64,000 nucleotides of DNA from Streptomyces rubellomurinus. Lineage in GTDB: Bacteria; Actinomycetota; Actinomycetes; Streptomycetales; Streptomycetaceae. Below, one piece after another: positions 41,351 through 50,242 of the stretch. Location of the stretch: assembly GCF_000961885.1 (NCBI RefSeq), contig NZ_JZKH01000033.1, forward strand, positions 1-64,000, in the 5' to 3' direction. Both the position numbers and the translations under genes were made by a program. Each line of letters starts with the position of its first letter. Position 1 is the stretch's first letter. Under the pieces are notes generated by a model. The model worked only from the letters and a program-made list of their open reading frames with translations, searched no databases and was not told the origin of the DNA.

Positions 41351-41751
41351 CCACCGTCCGACTCCGCTGGGAACGCCGCGAACCCCCGCTCACCGCCGCC
41401 GCCGTGCTCGCCCTCGGCCCCGCCGTCCCCGCCCTCGCCGCCGCCACCCGCGACCGGCTCCGCGCCGGCCACCGCCTCTCGGCCGCCACGGACGGCACCG
41501 CCCTGCTCGTCCTCGGCCCGGCGGACGACCTGCCGTGGGCAGACGGCGCCCACTACCTCGGCCTGGACGGCCGCCTGCTGGTCCCGACCACCGCCCGCCC
41601 GCTGCCCGCCGCCGACCTGTGGCGCTCCGCCCTCGGCGCGGCGGACGGCCAGCTCTGCGCCCTGGTGCCCGGCCACGGCCTGGTCGCGGACGTCCCACCG
41701 CCGCTGACGGACCCCGAGGCGCTGGCCGCCCTGCTCGGGGGAGCGGCATGA
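41347..41751 (+). CDS. bpX5-like ternary-system protein
   Basis: 134 aa from GTG, overlapping the MoxR gene by 4 nt. A short alpha/beta protein (LRWERREPPLTAAAVLALGPAVPAL; ALLVLGPADDLPWADGAHYLGLDGRLLVPTTARP). The pattern (LPWxxGAxYLG) and genome position match the small bpX5 component of MoxR-vWA-beta-propeller ternary systems. No signal peptide; no enzyme motif. The role in the complex is unknown. The family assignment comes from memory of the pattern, so it is less certain than the context. Confidence 0.65.
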   Translation: MTTVRLRWERREPPLTAAAVLALGPAVPALAAATRDRLRAGHRLSAATDGTALLVLGPADDLPWADGAHYLGLDGRLLVPTTARPLPAADLWRSALGAADGQLCALVPGHGLVADVPPPLTDPEALAALLGGAA

Positions 41752-43466
41752 GCGGCACCGGACACCTCACCACCCCGGGCGGCACCCGGGCCGCAGTCGA
41801 GCCGTGGGCCGGGACGCTGGCCGCGCTGACGCCCGAACTGGCCTCCGCACTGGGCCCGTTGCTGCGCCGCCTGGATGCGCTGATCGGGGAGCGCGAGCCC
41901 GTCGCCGAGGCGCAGGGCGAGCCGGACGGCTACGGCGGGCTGGCCCGGTCCGGGCCCCTGGAGCGGCTGCTGCCCTCCGAGTGGCTGCTGGCCGAGGAGT
42001 TCCCGGAGGAGTTCCTGCGGCGCTACACCGAGCACGAACTGCTGCACCTGGCCGCCGAGTTGCGCAGCACCACCAGCCGCGGCCGGGTGGTCGCGCTGGT
42101 GGAGGCCGGCCCGGCGCAGGCCGGGGCGGGGCGGCTGGTGCAGCTGGCGGCGCTGCTGGTCCTGCACCGGCGGGCCGCGGCGCGCGGCGGCGAGCTGGTG
42201 GTGGGCGTGCTGGGCGACGAGCCGGGGCGGCTGTTCGGCGGCGAGCCGGCCGAGCTGCTGCCGCGCTGGCTGAACGCCCGGCGCCCGACCGACCCGAGCG
42301 CCGAGGACGTCCGGCGCGCCGAGGACGCGCTGGACGCGGCCGACCGCGCCTGGCTGCTGGCCTCCCCGCGCCTGGCGGCCGAACTACCCGCCCGGCCCCG
42401 GACCCTGACCGCCGAGGAGGCCGGCTGGAGCGCCGAGGGCGTCGGCCGGGTGCGGGTCCGGGTGGACGGCGGCGCGGACGCCGAGCTGACGCTGCCGCCC
42501 GCGCCGATCGCCGTGCGGGCGCTGCGCGGGGCCGAGTTCCGCCGGGCCCGGGCGGCGACCACGGAGACCTCCGCGCCGCTGCCCGTCACCGGCGGCGCGC
42601 TGCCCGTGTTCACCTCGGGCACCCGGGAGTTGCTGCTGCGCGGGGCGGACGCGTCCGTGCTGGTGGCGGTCAAGCTGGTGCGCGACGGCTCGGTGGAGAG
42701 CAGCGGCCGGCCGCGCCGCCACGTGCTGCGCGGGCCGGTGGTGGCCGCCGCGCAGCACGGCCGGCGGCTGCTGGTGCTGTGCGTGGTGCGCGGGCGGTTG
42801 GTGCTGGAGGTGATCGGCCGCCCGGTGCCCGACCCGGACGGCTACGCGGTGGACGCGGCGGCGGTCGGCCTGCCCCCGGCCGGCTCCGCCGCGTTCGCGG
42901 AGCTGACGGACCAGCCGGTGCTGCCCGTCCTGCGCGAGGACGACGGCCTGCTGCTGCCGGTCGCGGGCCGGTGGCGACGGATCGCACCGGGCGGTGTGGT
43001 CACCGAGGACGGGCCGGTGGCGTCCACCGCGGGCGGCCGGCCGTTCCGGTGGGCGCGCGAGCCGAGGCTGTCGGCCGTCCCGCTGCCGCCCGCGGCGGCG
43101 GACGCGGCCCACGTCGTGCACGGCGCCGGGCTGGTCGGCTGGTCCGCGGACGGCCGCGAGTGGCGGCTGGACCACGAGCGGATCGGCCCCCGCTCGATCG
43201 TCCTGCGCGACGAGGGCGCCGAGGTGATCGGGCTCACCCAGGAGGGCGGCGAGCCCGTGCTGATCACCCGCACCGGGGCGGCCGGCCTGGTGCGGGCCGT
43301 CCGCGCGGACGGCGTGCGCACCCACACCGGCCTGTCCGGCGGCGCCGGCACCCCCGCCGTCCACCCGAAGCTGCCGCTGATCGTCGCCGAACCGCGGCCC
43401 GGCGCCCTGGTGGTCGCGGACACGGTGACCGGCCGACGGCACTTCACCATCAGGAGCAGCGAGTGA
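41748..43466 (+). CDS. degenerate vWA plus beta-propeller protein (ternary system)
   Basis: 572 aa; ATG overlaps the previous stop (ATGA). Residues about 80-240 have a vWA-like Rossmann core: RVVALVEAGPAQAGAGRLVQLA (112-133) replaces the metal-binding DxSxS strand, then RGGELVVGVLGDEPGRLF. The metal-site Asp is Glu here, and the Ser residues are Gly/Ala. From about residue 280 on, repeated blades (GRRLLVLCVVRGRLVLEVIG; HGAGLVGWSADGREWRL; VIGLTQEGGEPVLITRTG) form a beta-propeller. It is the central vWA-propeller partner of the MoxR ATPase. The stop overlaps the next start by 4 nt. Confidence 0.7.
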   Translation: MSGTGHLTTPGGTRAAVEPWAGTLAALTPELASALGPLLRRLDALIGEREPVAEAQGEPDGYGGLARSGPLERLLPSEWLLAEEFPEEFLRRYTEHELLHLAAELRSTTSRGRVVALVEAGPAQAGAGRLVQLAALLVLHRRAAARGGELVVGVLGDEPGRLFGGEPAELLPRWLNARRPTDPSAEDVRRAEDALDAADRAWLLASPRLAAELPARPRTLTAEEAGWSAEGVGRVRVRVDGGADAELTLPPAPIAVRALRGAEFRRARAATTETSAPLPVTGGALPVFTSGTRELLLRGADASVLVAVKLVRDGSVESSGRPRRHVLRGPVVAAAQHGRRLLVLCVVRGRLVLEVIGRPVPDPDGYAVDAAAVGLPPAGSAAFAELTDQPVLPVLREDDGLLLPVAGRWRRIAPGGVVTEDGPVASTAGGRPFRWAREPRLSAVPLPPAAADAAHVVHGAGLVGWSADGREWRLDHERIGPRSIVLRDEGAEVIGLTQEGGEPVLITRTGAAGLVRAVRADGVRTHTGLSGGAGTPAVHPKLPLIVAEPRPGALVVADTVTGRRHFTIRSSE

Positions 43467-46450
43467 CGAACCCCGCCCTGGACGCCGCCGGTTTCGTTCT
43501 GGACGTGCCGCTGATCGGTGCCGCCGAGGCCGCCGAACGCGTGCTGAACCACTGGCAGGACGGCGCGCGCCTGCTGGAACTGCCGGACGGCCGCTGGGTG
43601 TTGACGCTGCCCGCGCCGGTCCGCACCCGCCCGGACCGGGCGCCCGGCGAACCGCTGCGGGCGGTCGGCGACGCGCTGGTGGCCGCCGGCGCCGACCAGC
43701 GCGCACTCGACGGGGGAGACGTCCTCCTCGTCGCGGGCGATCTGACGCACCGTCATGCCATCGCCGGGATGCGGCCGTTGGACCCGGCCCACTGGCTGGA
43801 CCCGACCGGGATCGCCGTCCACCGGCTGGGCCCGGTCGGCACCCCGGCCGCGCCGGAGCCCGTCGAGGAGGACGAGGCCCTGCGCCCGCCCGTCGTCGAC
43901 CTGCGGGCCGCGGCCGGCGTCCGCGAGCGCAGCTCCTGGGCCGCCCGGCTGCTGGGCGAGCGCCGCCCGCGACGCCCGCAGCGCCCGCGGCCGCCGAGGA
44001 GCCTGGCCGGCCGGCCGGGGGACCCGACGTACCCGCGGCCCCCGGCCGGCCGGCCGGCGCCACCGGTCTGGCCGAACGCGCTGTTCCTCGCCGCCGTGCT
44101 CTGCGGCGCCCTGCTGTACCTGCCCAGCGCCGTCGAGCGGGGAGAGTCCGAGATCTGGAGCGTCATCCCGGTCCTGACCGCCGCGAGCATCGGCCTGGCC
44201 GTCCTCCCCTGGGCCAAGGCCCGGCGCGACCGGAAGGCCGCCGCCCCCCAACACGCCGGCGCCGCACGGCAGTCCGGCGCTCCGGACGGTCCACGGAAGA
44301 GTGCCGCCGCCCGCCGCCCGCGCGGGCAGTGGCTGGCCCGGCTCGCCCTGCGCAGCCCCGCCGGCACCCTGTTCCAGCGCCGCCAGGCCCGCTACGTCGC
44401 CCGCCTCGCCCGCTCCTTCCGGCAGCGCCGCTGGGAGGACGCCCTGCGCGACGCCGTCCGGCTGGCCGGGGACGCCGGACGCGGGCCCGGCGGCCTGCTC
44501 GCCCTGCGCCTGCCCGCACGCTTCCGGGGCGCGCTGCGCCCGGACCCGCGGGAGCGCGCCGGGGCGCCGGCCGCGATGCCGATCAGCGGGCCCACCGTGC
44601 ACGGCTTCCTCAACGACCTCTACCGGGAGGCCGCCGAGGCGCTGGAACGCGAGGCCCGGATCGACGAGGCCGCCTACGTCCTCGCCGACCTGCTGGCCGA
44701 ACCCGCCGAAGCCGTCGCCCTGTTGGAGCGGCACGGCCGCGTCGAGCAGGCCGCCGAACTCGCCGAAGGCCGCGGACTCCCGGCCGACCAGGTGGTCCGG
44801 CTGTGGTGGCGGGCCGGCCAGCGCGAGCGGGCGGTGCGGATCGCCCACCGCCGGGGCGCCTTCGCCGCCGCCGTCGAACGGCTCGCGGCCACCGACCCGC
44901 AGGCCGCGCGCGAGCTGCGCACCGCCTGGGCCGCGCACTGCCGGGAGGCCGGCGACCGGCTCGGCGCCGTCGACGCGGTCTGGCCGGACGCGGCGCTGCG
45001 CCCCACCGCCGTGGGCGACCTGCGCGAGGCCGTCCTGCTCGGCGGGGCGGCCCGTGGGCGCGCCCTCGTGCACCTGCTCGCGCTCGGCCCCGCCGGGAGG
45101 GCCGCCGACGCCGCGACCGGCCCCGAGGCGCGGACCGCCCACGACGCGCGGAACGCCGCCGACGCGCGGAACGCCGCCGAGGTCATCGCCGGCCTCGCCC
45201 TGGCCACCCTCGCCCCCGACGCCCCGGACAGCGAGCGGGCCGCCGCCCTCACCGCCCTGGCCACCGTCCCGGCCGCCGACCCGGCCGTCGACCGGCAGCT
45301 CGCCACCGCCGCCCTGCGCGCCGTCACCCGGGACGGCGGGTTCGGCGACGGCGGCGACACCACGACCCAACGGGCCCGCTACACCCGGCTGTCGCAGCGC
45401 GCCGACCCGCTGGCGGCCGCCGACCTGCCGAAGCCGCGCCTCGCCGCGCCGGCCCCGGGCACCCCGCTGGAGGTCACCGCCGCCGACCGCCCCGGCACCC
45501 TGCCCGTCCTGGACGCGGCCCGGCTCGACTCCGGCGCGGTGCTGGTCGCCTGCGGCCACGCCGGGGTGCGGCTGCTCGGCCCGGACGGCCGCACCCGGGC
45601 CCGCTGGGACGTGCCCGCCGACGAACTGGTCCTCGCCGACCACGGCGGTTCGGCGCTGCTGGTCGCCCGCTACGGCGAGGTGCGCGACATCACCCGGCTC
45701 GACCTCGTCACCCGCGCGGTCGAGCGCTGGACGACCCTGCGGGTGCGCGGGCTCGCCCGCTCCTACGACGGCCGCCGGCTCGTCACCGTCGACCCGGACG
45801 GCACCATCGCCGTGCTCGACACCCGCACCGCCCGCCCGACCGTGGTCCACCGCGAACTCGGCGGCGACCAGCGGCTCCTGGGCACGATCGCCCGCACGCC
45901 CGACAGCTGCGCGGGGCTCGTGCACACCCACCCGGCGCCCGGCTCGCACCGCGTCGAGATGTCCGAACTGTGGCAGTGGGAGCAGCCGGACTGGACGCTG
46001 CGCGGCCGCTCCCACCTGAACCGCACCGGGCCGGACCGGCCGGGCCCGTACGTGGCGGACCTCGACGGCGCGGTGCTGCTCGCGGACGGCCGGCTGCTCG
46101 ACACCGGCCCCGGGGCGGCGGCGGACACCACCCTGGTGCGGGCGGTCGGGGACGGCCGGTTGGCCGAGCGGAGCGTGCGCGGCCAGGGCGTGCTGAGCGC
46201 GGACGGCACCCACTGGGCGTTCGCGGCGCGGCTGTCCGGCGCGCTGCACGTCACCCTCGGCGGCGGCCCGCCCGGCGCCCCGCTCGTCGGCGGGTTCACC
46301 GCAGTCTTCCCCGGCGCGGACGCCTCCCCGGTCGGCCTGCGCCGGCACGGCGACGCGCTCACCTGCTGGCACCGCAGCGGCCGGCTGTTCGCCACCACCC
46401 CGGACGGCGCCACGCTGCTCGCCAACCTGCGGGTCACGACCGGGTCATGA
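43463..46450 (+). CDS. bpX6-like, membrane-spanning, propeller-tailed protein (ternary system)
   Basis: 995 aa from GTG, overlapping the previous stop. Order: a bpX6-like N-terminal domain (residues about 1-135, GAAEAAERVLNHWQDGARLLELPDGRWVL); a Pro/Arg-rich segment; two membrane helices (ALFLAAVLCGALLYL, VIPVLTAASIGLAVLPW, about 205-255); a helical TPR-like region (EAAEALEREARIDEAAYVLADLL; RAGQRERAVRIAHRRGAF); and a C-terminal beta-propeller (VLVACGHAGVRLLGPDGRTRARW; YDGRRLVTVDPDGTIAVLD). It is probably the membrane-linked effector or scaffold of the ternary complex. It ends 6 nt inside the convergent regulator gene. Confidence 0.7.
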   Translation: MTNPALDAAGFVLDVPLIGAAEAAERVLNHWQDGARLLELPDGRWVLTLPAPVRTRPDRAPGEPLRAVGDALVAAGADQRALDGGDVLLVAGDLTHRHAIAGMRPLDPAHWLDPTGIAVHRLGPVGTPAAPEPVEEDEALRPPVVDLRAAAGVRERSSWAARLLGERRPRRPQRPRPPRSLAGRPGDPTYPRPPAGRPAPPVWPNALFLAAVLCGALLYLPSAVERGESEIWSVIPVLTAASIGLAVLPWAKARRDRKAAAPQHAGAARQSGAPDGPRKSAAARRPRGQWLARLALRSPAGTLFQRRQARYVARLARSFRQRRWEDALRDAVRLAGDAGRGPGGLLALRLPARFRGALRPDPRERAGAPAAMPISGPTVHGFLNDLYREAAEALEREARIDEAAYVLADLLAEPAEAVALLERHGRVEQAAELAEGRGLPADQVVRLWWRAGQRERAVRIAHRRGAFAAAVERLAATDPQAARELRTAWAAHCREAGDRLGAVDAVWPDAALRPTAVGDLREAVLLGGAARGRALVHLLALGPAGRAADAATGPEARTAHDARNAADARNAAEVIAGLALATLAPDAPDSERAAALTALATVPAADPAVDRQLATAALRAVTRDGGFGDGGDTTTQRARYTRLSQRADPLAAADLPKPRLAAPAPGTPLEVTAADRPGTLPVLDAARLDSGAVLVACGHAGVRLLGPDGRTRARWDVPADELVLADHGGSALLVARYGEVRDITRLDLVTRAVERWTTLRVRGLARSYDGRRLVTVDPDGTIAVLDTRTARPTVVHRELGGDQRLLGTIARTPDSCAGLVHTHPAPGSHRVEMSELWQWEQPDWTLRGRSHLNRTGPDRPGPYVADLDGAVLLADGRLLDTGPGAAADTTLVRAVGDGRLAERSVRGQGVLSADGTHWAFAARLSGALHVTLGGGPPGAPLVGGFTAVFPGADASPVGLRRHGDALTCWHRSGRLFATTPDGATLLANLRVTTGS
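45143..45178 (+). repeat. perfect 18-bp duplication
   Basis: GACGCGCGGAACGCCGCC twice in tandem, encoding DARNAA in the helical region of the ternary-system protein. Confidence 0.8.
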
Positions 46451-47146
46451 CCCGTCCCCGAGGTAGCGGCCGAGCAGGCCGTCCGCCGTCAGCATGGCCG
46501 TGCCGCGCTCGGTGAGCCGGTGCTGCCAGCCGGCCAGGGCGGCGGCCAGTTCGGCGGTGCCGCCCGCCGCCCGCACCTGCCGGAGCACGCCCGCGATCCG
46601 GGCCAGCGGGTAGCCGCCGCGCCGCAGCAGGTGGGCGAGTTCGGCGTCGCGCAGGTCGGCGGCGAGGTAGACCCGGTGCCCGGTCGCGCGGTCGCGCGCC
46701 GGGGCCAGTACCCCGGCGGCCTCCCAGGCCCGCAGGGTGGCCGGGGTGACGCCGAGGCGGTGCGCCAACTCGCCGATGCCGTGCGGGAGCCGGTCGTCCG
46801 GGCGGTGCGGCGCGGGGTCCGCCCGCCCGGTCAGGTGGCCGACCGCCTCCCGGACGGCGGCCAGCGTCTCCCGGTCGCGCAGCAGCCGGGCGTGGCCCCG
46901 GTCGACGGCGGTCAGCGCCTGGTCGAGCCGGTCCGTGTGCACGGCGGTCATCACCTCGCCCGCCGTCGCGTGCCCGTACGCCGCGACGAGCGCGAGGTGG
47001 GCGCGCAGCGCGGCCGCGTGCCGCTCGGTGTAGACCCGGTAGCCACTGGCCGTACGGGCGGCGGGCGGCAGGAAGCCGTCCCGCTCGTAGTTGCGCACGG
47101 CCTGGGTCGAGATGCCGTGCTCGCGGGCGAGATCGGTCGGGCGCAT
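46445..47146 (-). CDS. double-MerR regulator (TioE-like)
   Basis: 233 aa from ATG. Two MerR DNA-binding domains: residues about 2-65 (RPTDLAREHGISTQAVRNYERDGFL ... SGYRVYTE) and about 125-195 (IGELAHRLGVTPATLRAWEAAGVL ... TGHRVY). The tandem arrangement is that of TioE-family regulators, linked to antibiotic resistance genes. It is divergent from the erythromycin-esterase-like gene over 88 bp with TGAGAC palindromes between them, so it probably controls that gene and itself. Confidence 0.85.
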   Translation of the reverse strand: MRPTDLAREHGISTQAVRNYERDGFLPPAARTASGYRVYTERHAAALRAHLALVAAYGHATAGEVMTAVHTDRLDQALTAVDRGHARLLRDRETLAAVREAVGHLTGRADPAPHRPDDRLPHGIGELAHRLGVTPATLRAWEAAGVLAPARDRATGHRVYLAADLRDAELAHLLRRGGYPLARIAGVLRQVRAAGGTAELAAALAGWQHRLTERGTAMLTADGLLGRYLGDGS

Positions 47147-47158
47147 CCGGACCCCCGT

Positions 47159-47226
47159 TTGAGACTTCCTGGAGAAAACCCGGGCTGAGACCGGAAAAGT
47201 CTCAACCGATTCTTCAAGGATACGCT
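47159..47226. promoter_or_regulatory. TGAGAC palindromes between regulator and esterase genes
   Basis: TTGAGACTT (47159-47167) and AAGTCTCAA (47197-47205) form a 9-bp inverted repeat; TGAGAC-N7-GTCTCA lies at 47186-47204. TACGCT (47221-47226) could be a -10 for the esterase gene, whose ATG is at 47235. Likely MerR-type operators. Confidence 0.5.
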
Positions 47227-47234
47227 TGAGGTCC

Positions 47235-48407
47235 ATGAACCGGGACTTGCACCACTTCCATGACCTGCTCGCCCCCGACTGCGGTGTGCTGGCGCTCGGC
47301 GAGCCCACCCACCAGGAGCCCGCCTTCGGGTGGGTGCGCAACGAACTCCTCTTCCTCCACCTCGCCGGGCGGGGCTTCCGGTCGGTCGCCCTGGAGACCG
47401 ACCGGATCGCCGCGCTCGCCGTCGACGACTACGTCCGGCACGGCACCGGGACCCTGGACGGGGTACTGGCGACGGGCTTCAGCCACGGCTTCGGGGGCCT
47501 CGACGCCAACCGGAGCCTCGTCGCCCGGCTGCGCGCGCACAACGCGCAGCGGCCGCCCGCCGAGCGGATCGCCTTCCACGGCTTCGACGCGCCGACCGAG
47601 AACACCACCGCCCCCAGCCCCCGCCGCTACCTCGAACACGCCCGCGACTACCTGGGGTTGGAGCTCGACGTGGCCGCGCTCACCGGCCCCGACGAGCGCT
47701 GGGAGCGCACCGAGGCGATCCTCGACGCGGCCGCCTCGCCCGGCGCCTCGCCCGAGGCGCAGCGGCTGCGCGTCCTCGCCGACGACCTGCTGAACCTGCT
47801 GCACGAGCGCGCGCCCGGCCTGATCGCCGCCGGCTCGCACGCCGCGTGGCTGCGGGCCCGCGCCCACCTGACCACCTGCCTCGGGCTGCTGCGCTACCAC
47901 GCCCAGGCGGCCGTCCCCGGCCTGGAGCAGGGCGTCCGGATCGCGCGGCTGCTCGGCAGCCGGGACACGCTGATGGCCCGCAACCTGCTGGAGATCCGCG
48001 AGGCCGAGGCCCGGCGCGGACCCACCCTGGTGTTTGCCCACAACGAGCACCTGAAGCGCACCCCGAGCGCCTGGTCGGCGGGGGAGTGGCGCGCGGACTG
48101 GACGGGCGCCGGCATGATCCTCGAACCGCTGCTCGCCGAGCGGTACGTCCTGGTGGTCGGCAGCCTCGGGCGCAGCCCGGTCCTCGGCTTGCCGGAACCG
48201 GCACCCGGCACCTTCGAGGCGGCCCTGCAACGCGGCTCCGCCGACTGGGAGTTGACCGACCCGGCGGCGGCCGGGGAGGCCACCGCCCGCCGCACCGACA
48301 CCCTCCCGCGCCAGGGCTACTTCCCGCTCGACCGGGAGCTCCTGGACGGCGCCGACGCGCTGCTGCACGTCACGGACGGCGCGGCCGTGGCCCGGGCGCT
48401 CGGCTGA
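47235..48407 (+). CDS. erythromycin esterase family protein
   Basis: 390 aa; ATG with GAGG just upstream (TTGAGGTCC). Signature residues of the Ere family: GEPTHQE (residues 22-28), ALETDR, HGFDAP and VFAHNEHL with metal/catalytic His and Glu. Ere enzymes hydrolyse the macrolactone ring of macrolides; environmental members have varied substrates and often unknown activity. Regulation by the divergent double-MerR gene suggests a drug-induced response. There is no signal peptide. Confidence 0.88.
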   Translation: MNRDLHHFHDLLAPDCGVLALGEPTHQEPAFGWVRNELLFLHLAGRGFRSVALETDRIAALAVDDYVRHGTGTLDGVLATGFSHGFGGLDANRSLVARLRAHNAQRPPAERIAFHGFDAPTENTTAPSPRRYLEHARDYLGLELDVAALTGPDERWERTEAILDAAASPGASPEAQRLRVLADDLLNLLHERAPGLIAAGSHAAWLRARAHLTTCLGLLRYHAQAAVPGLEQGVRIARLLGSRDTLMARNLLEIREAEARRGPTLVFAHNEHLKRTPSAWSAGEWRADWTGAGMILEPLLAERYVLVVGSLGRSPVLGLPEPAPGTFEAALQRGSADWELTDPAAAGEATARRTDTLPRQGYFPLDRELLDGADALLHVTDGAAVARALG

Positions 48408-48434
48408 CCGTCCGTTCCGGCCGACCGGCAGGCC

Positions 48435-48893
48435 CTAGCCGAGCCGGATGCGCCGGATCAGCTGGTCGCGGTGGTCGCGCAGCCGGAGGCGCAGGGCCTC
48501 CGGCTGCGGGGCCGGGGCGGCCTGCGGGCGGGGGCGCGGCCCCCGGCGGCCGGTCAGCTCCCACCACACCACTTCCGGGTCCGCACCGGACCGAACGGCC
48601 CAGTAGATCTCCAGCCGGTCGGCGTGCGGCCCCAGTCGGGCGTGGGCCTCCGCGTCGGGCAGCAGGCGGAGCCCGGACCATCGCGGCGAGGCCACCGCGA
48701 GCGGCCTTCCGTCGCCCCGGCCGTAGCCGAGGTAGGCGACCCAGCAGGAGGTGTTCAGGCTCAGCAGGTAGCCGGCGGACCGCTCCAGCACGTCGGCCAC
48801 CGCGCCGCCGTCCGGAGTCTCCCAGACGGCCTCGTGCGGGGCGTCGCAGTCGTCGGCCATGCAGACGCTCGCCCGCGTCAGTACGACTCTCAT
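48435..48893 (-). CDS. hypothetical protein
   Basis: 152 aa from ATG, preceded by AGGGTG. N-terminal RVVLTRASVCMADDCDAPHEA, a middle with Trp-rich strands (SCWVAYLGYGRGDGRPLAVASP, WVYWAV-like), and an Arg/Pro tail with LRLRDHRDQLIRRIRLG. No known motif or signal peptide. It is convergent with the esterase gene (27 bp apart). I cannot name a family. Confidence 0.6.
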   Translation of the reverse strand: MRVVLTRASVCMADDCDAPHEAVWETPDGGAVADVLERSAGYLLSLNTSCWVAYLGYGRGDGRPLAVASPRWSGLRLLPDAEAHARLGPHADRLEIYWAVRSGADPEVVWWELTGRRGPRPRPQAAPAPQPEALRLRLRDHRDQLIRRIRLG

Positions 48894-48914
48894 GCCGGAC
48901 ACCCTAGCCTGTTG

Positions 48915-48929
48915 TCGTCAAAATGACGA
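48915..48929. promoter_or_regulatory. palindrome TCGTCA-AAA-TGACGA
   Basis: Perfect 6-bp arms with a 3-nt centre, 22 bp upstream of the hypothetical gene's ATG and downstream of the AAA+ operon. Possible operator. Confidence 0.3.
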
Positions 48930-48982
48930 GAAGAGGGGCCTGTCCGAACTCGCCCGCACACCAAGGCGGTCACCCCACCCCC

Positions 48983-50242
48983 TCACCCGATGGTGACCAC
49001 CCGCGCCCAGGTCGGCGGGGCGTCCGGCCGGTAGTCCGGGTCGTACTCGCGGACCCGCTTCGGCCGGGCGAACAGGCCGACCACCGTCCGGCAGGGCGGC
49101 TGCGCCTCCGGCCACGGGGTCTGCCCGTCGGTCAGCACCACCACGGCGTCCGGCGCCGGGCGGGCCCGCAGCGCCGCCGCGAAGCCCGTGCGCAGGTCCG
49201 TCCCGCCGCCGCCGACCAGCTCGATGCCCGCGGCCCCGCACAGCTGCTGGACGGACTGCGCGGCCGCGTCGCAGGAGACCACCGACACCTGGTCCCGGCG
49301 GCCGCCGACCGCCCGGCCGATCGCCGCGACCTCCAGCAGCGCGCTGCCCAACTCCTCGTCCGAGACCGACCCCGAGGTGTCGACCACCACCGCCACCCGC
49401 GGCGGACGGCGCCGCAGGCTCGGCAGCACCACGCCCGGCAGCCCGGCCGAGCGCCGGGCCGGCCGGCCGTAGCTGTAGTCGTCCCCCGCCCCCGCGCCGG
49501 CCAGCGCCGACCGCAGCGCCGCCCCCAGCAGCTCCCGCCACCGCTGCGGCGGGTGGACCACCTCCTCGGCCCAGCGCCGCCAGCCCGCCGGGGTCTCGCC
49601 CGGGCGGGCCCGGATGCCCTCGGCGACCCGGAAGCGCACCGCGTCCCGCTTTTGCGGACCGAGGCCGTGCGCGCCGTCCGGGCCCAACTCCCACGGCCGC
49701 GCCAGCCCGTCCGCGCCGCTGCCGCAGTCCAGCCAGGCGAGCAGGGGGTCGGTCGGGTCGAACTGCCACTCCCGCAGGTAGTCCTCCATCAGCCGCCCCT
49801 CGGGCAGGTTCAGCCGGGACGGGAGGACGGCGCCGCTCGGCGTCGCCAGGCCCTCGCCGTACACGTCGTCGTTGATCTCGCAGTCGGCGGCGATGTTCAT
49901 CCGCAGCCGGACCCCCGGTCCCGCCAGCCCGAGCCGGCGGGCCAGCCGGTCGCCGCGCCCGTGGTGGTCGCGCAGCAGGTGCGACACCTCGTGCACCCAC
50001 ACCCCGGCCAGCTCCTCCACCGGGGTGCGGTCGACGAACACCGGCGAGGCGTAGCAGCGCCAGTGCACGTCGACGGCCATCGTCGGCACCTGCCGGGACT
50101 CGACCAGGTGCAGCGCGAACAGCGCCGTCGCCAGGTACGGGCGGGCCCGGGTGGCCTGCAGCCGTGCCGCGTACAGCTTCTCGACGTCCAGCGGCCTCCC
50201 GGCGCCCGGCGGCTTCCCGGCGTCCACCGGCCGCGCGCTCAC
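48983..50242 (-). CDS. VWA-like metallopeptidase (DUF2201-type)
   Basis: 419 aa from GTG, overlapping the upstream AAA+ gene by 4 nt (GTGA). The N-terminal half carries a zinc-peptidase motif HEVSH (residues 84-88) in VWVHEVSHLLRDHHGRGD; the C-terminal half is a VWA-like domain with the MIDAS strand VVVDTSGSVSDE (288-294) and GGGTDLRTGF. This two-domain architecture is known as DUF2201 (N-terminal) plus VWA-like, always next to a MoxR ATPase. The pair likely acts as a chaperone/metal-insertion or processing unit; substrate unknown. Confidence 0.85.
   Translation of the reverse strand: MSARPVDAGKPPGAGRPLDVEKLYAARLQATRARPYLATALFALHLVESRQVPTMAVDVHWRCYASPVFVDRTPVEELAGVWVHEVSHLLRDHHGRGDRLARRLGLAGPGVRLRMNIAADCEINDDVYGEGLATPSGAVLPSRLNLPEGRLMEDYLREWQFDPTDPLLAWLDCGSGADGLARPWELGPDGAHGLGPQKRDAVRFRVAEGIRARPGETPAGWRRWAEEVVHPPQRWRELLGAALRSALAGAGAGDDYSYGRPARRSAGLPGVVLPSLRRRPPRVAVVVDTSGSVSDEELGSALLEVAAIGRAVGGRRDQVSVVSCDAAAQSVQQLCGAAGIELVGGGGTDLRTGFAAALRARPAPDAVVVLTDGQTPWPEAQPPCRTVVGLFARPKRVREYDPDYRPDAPPTWARVVTIG

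Noticed and set aside
40174..41676. Minus-strand frame over the MoxR gene
   Set aside because: Ser/Arg/Ala-rich; the plus strand has Walker motifs.
42842..46372. 1176-codon minus-strand frame over the ternary-system genes
   Set aside because: No motif; composition typical of a GC-rich shadow.
43463..46450. Annotating the large propeller protein as an eukaryotic-type kinase or WD40 regulator
   Set aside because: No kinase motifs; the context and N-terminal domain fit the ternary system better.
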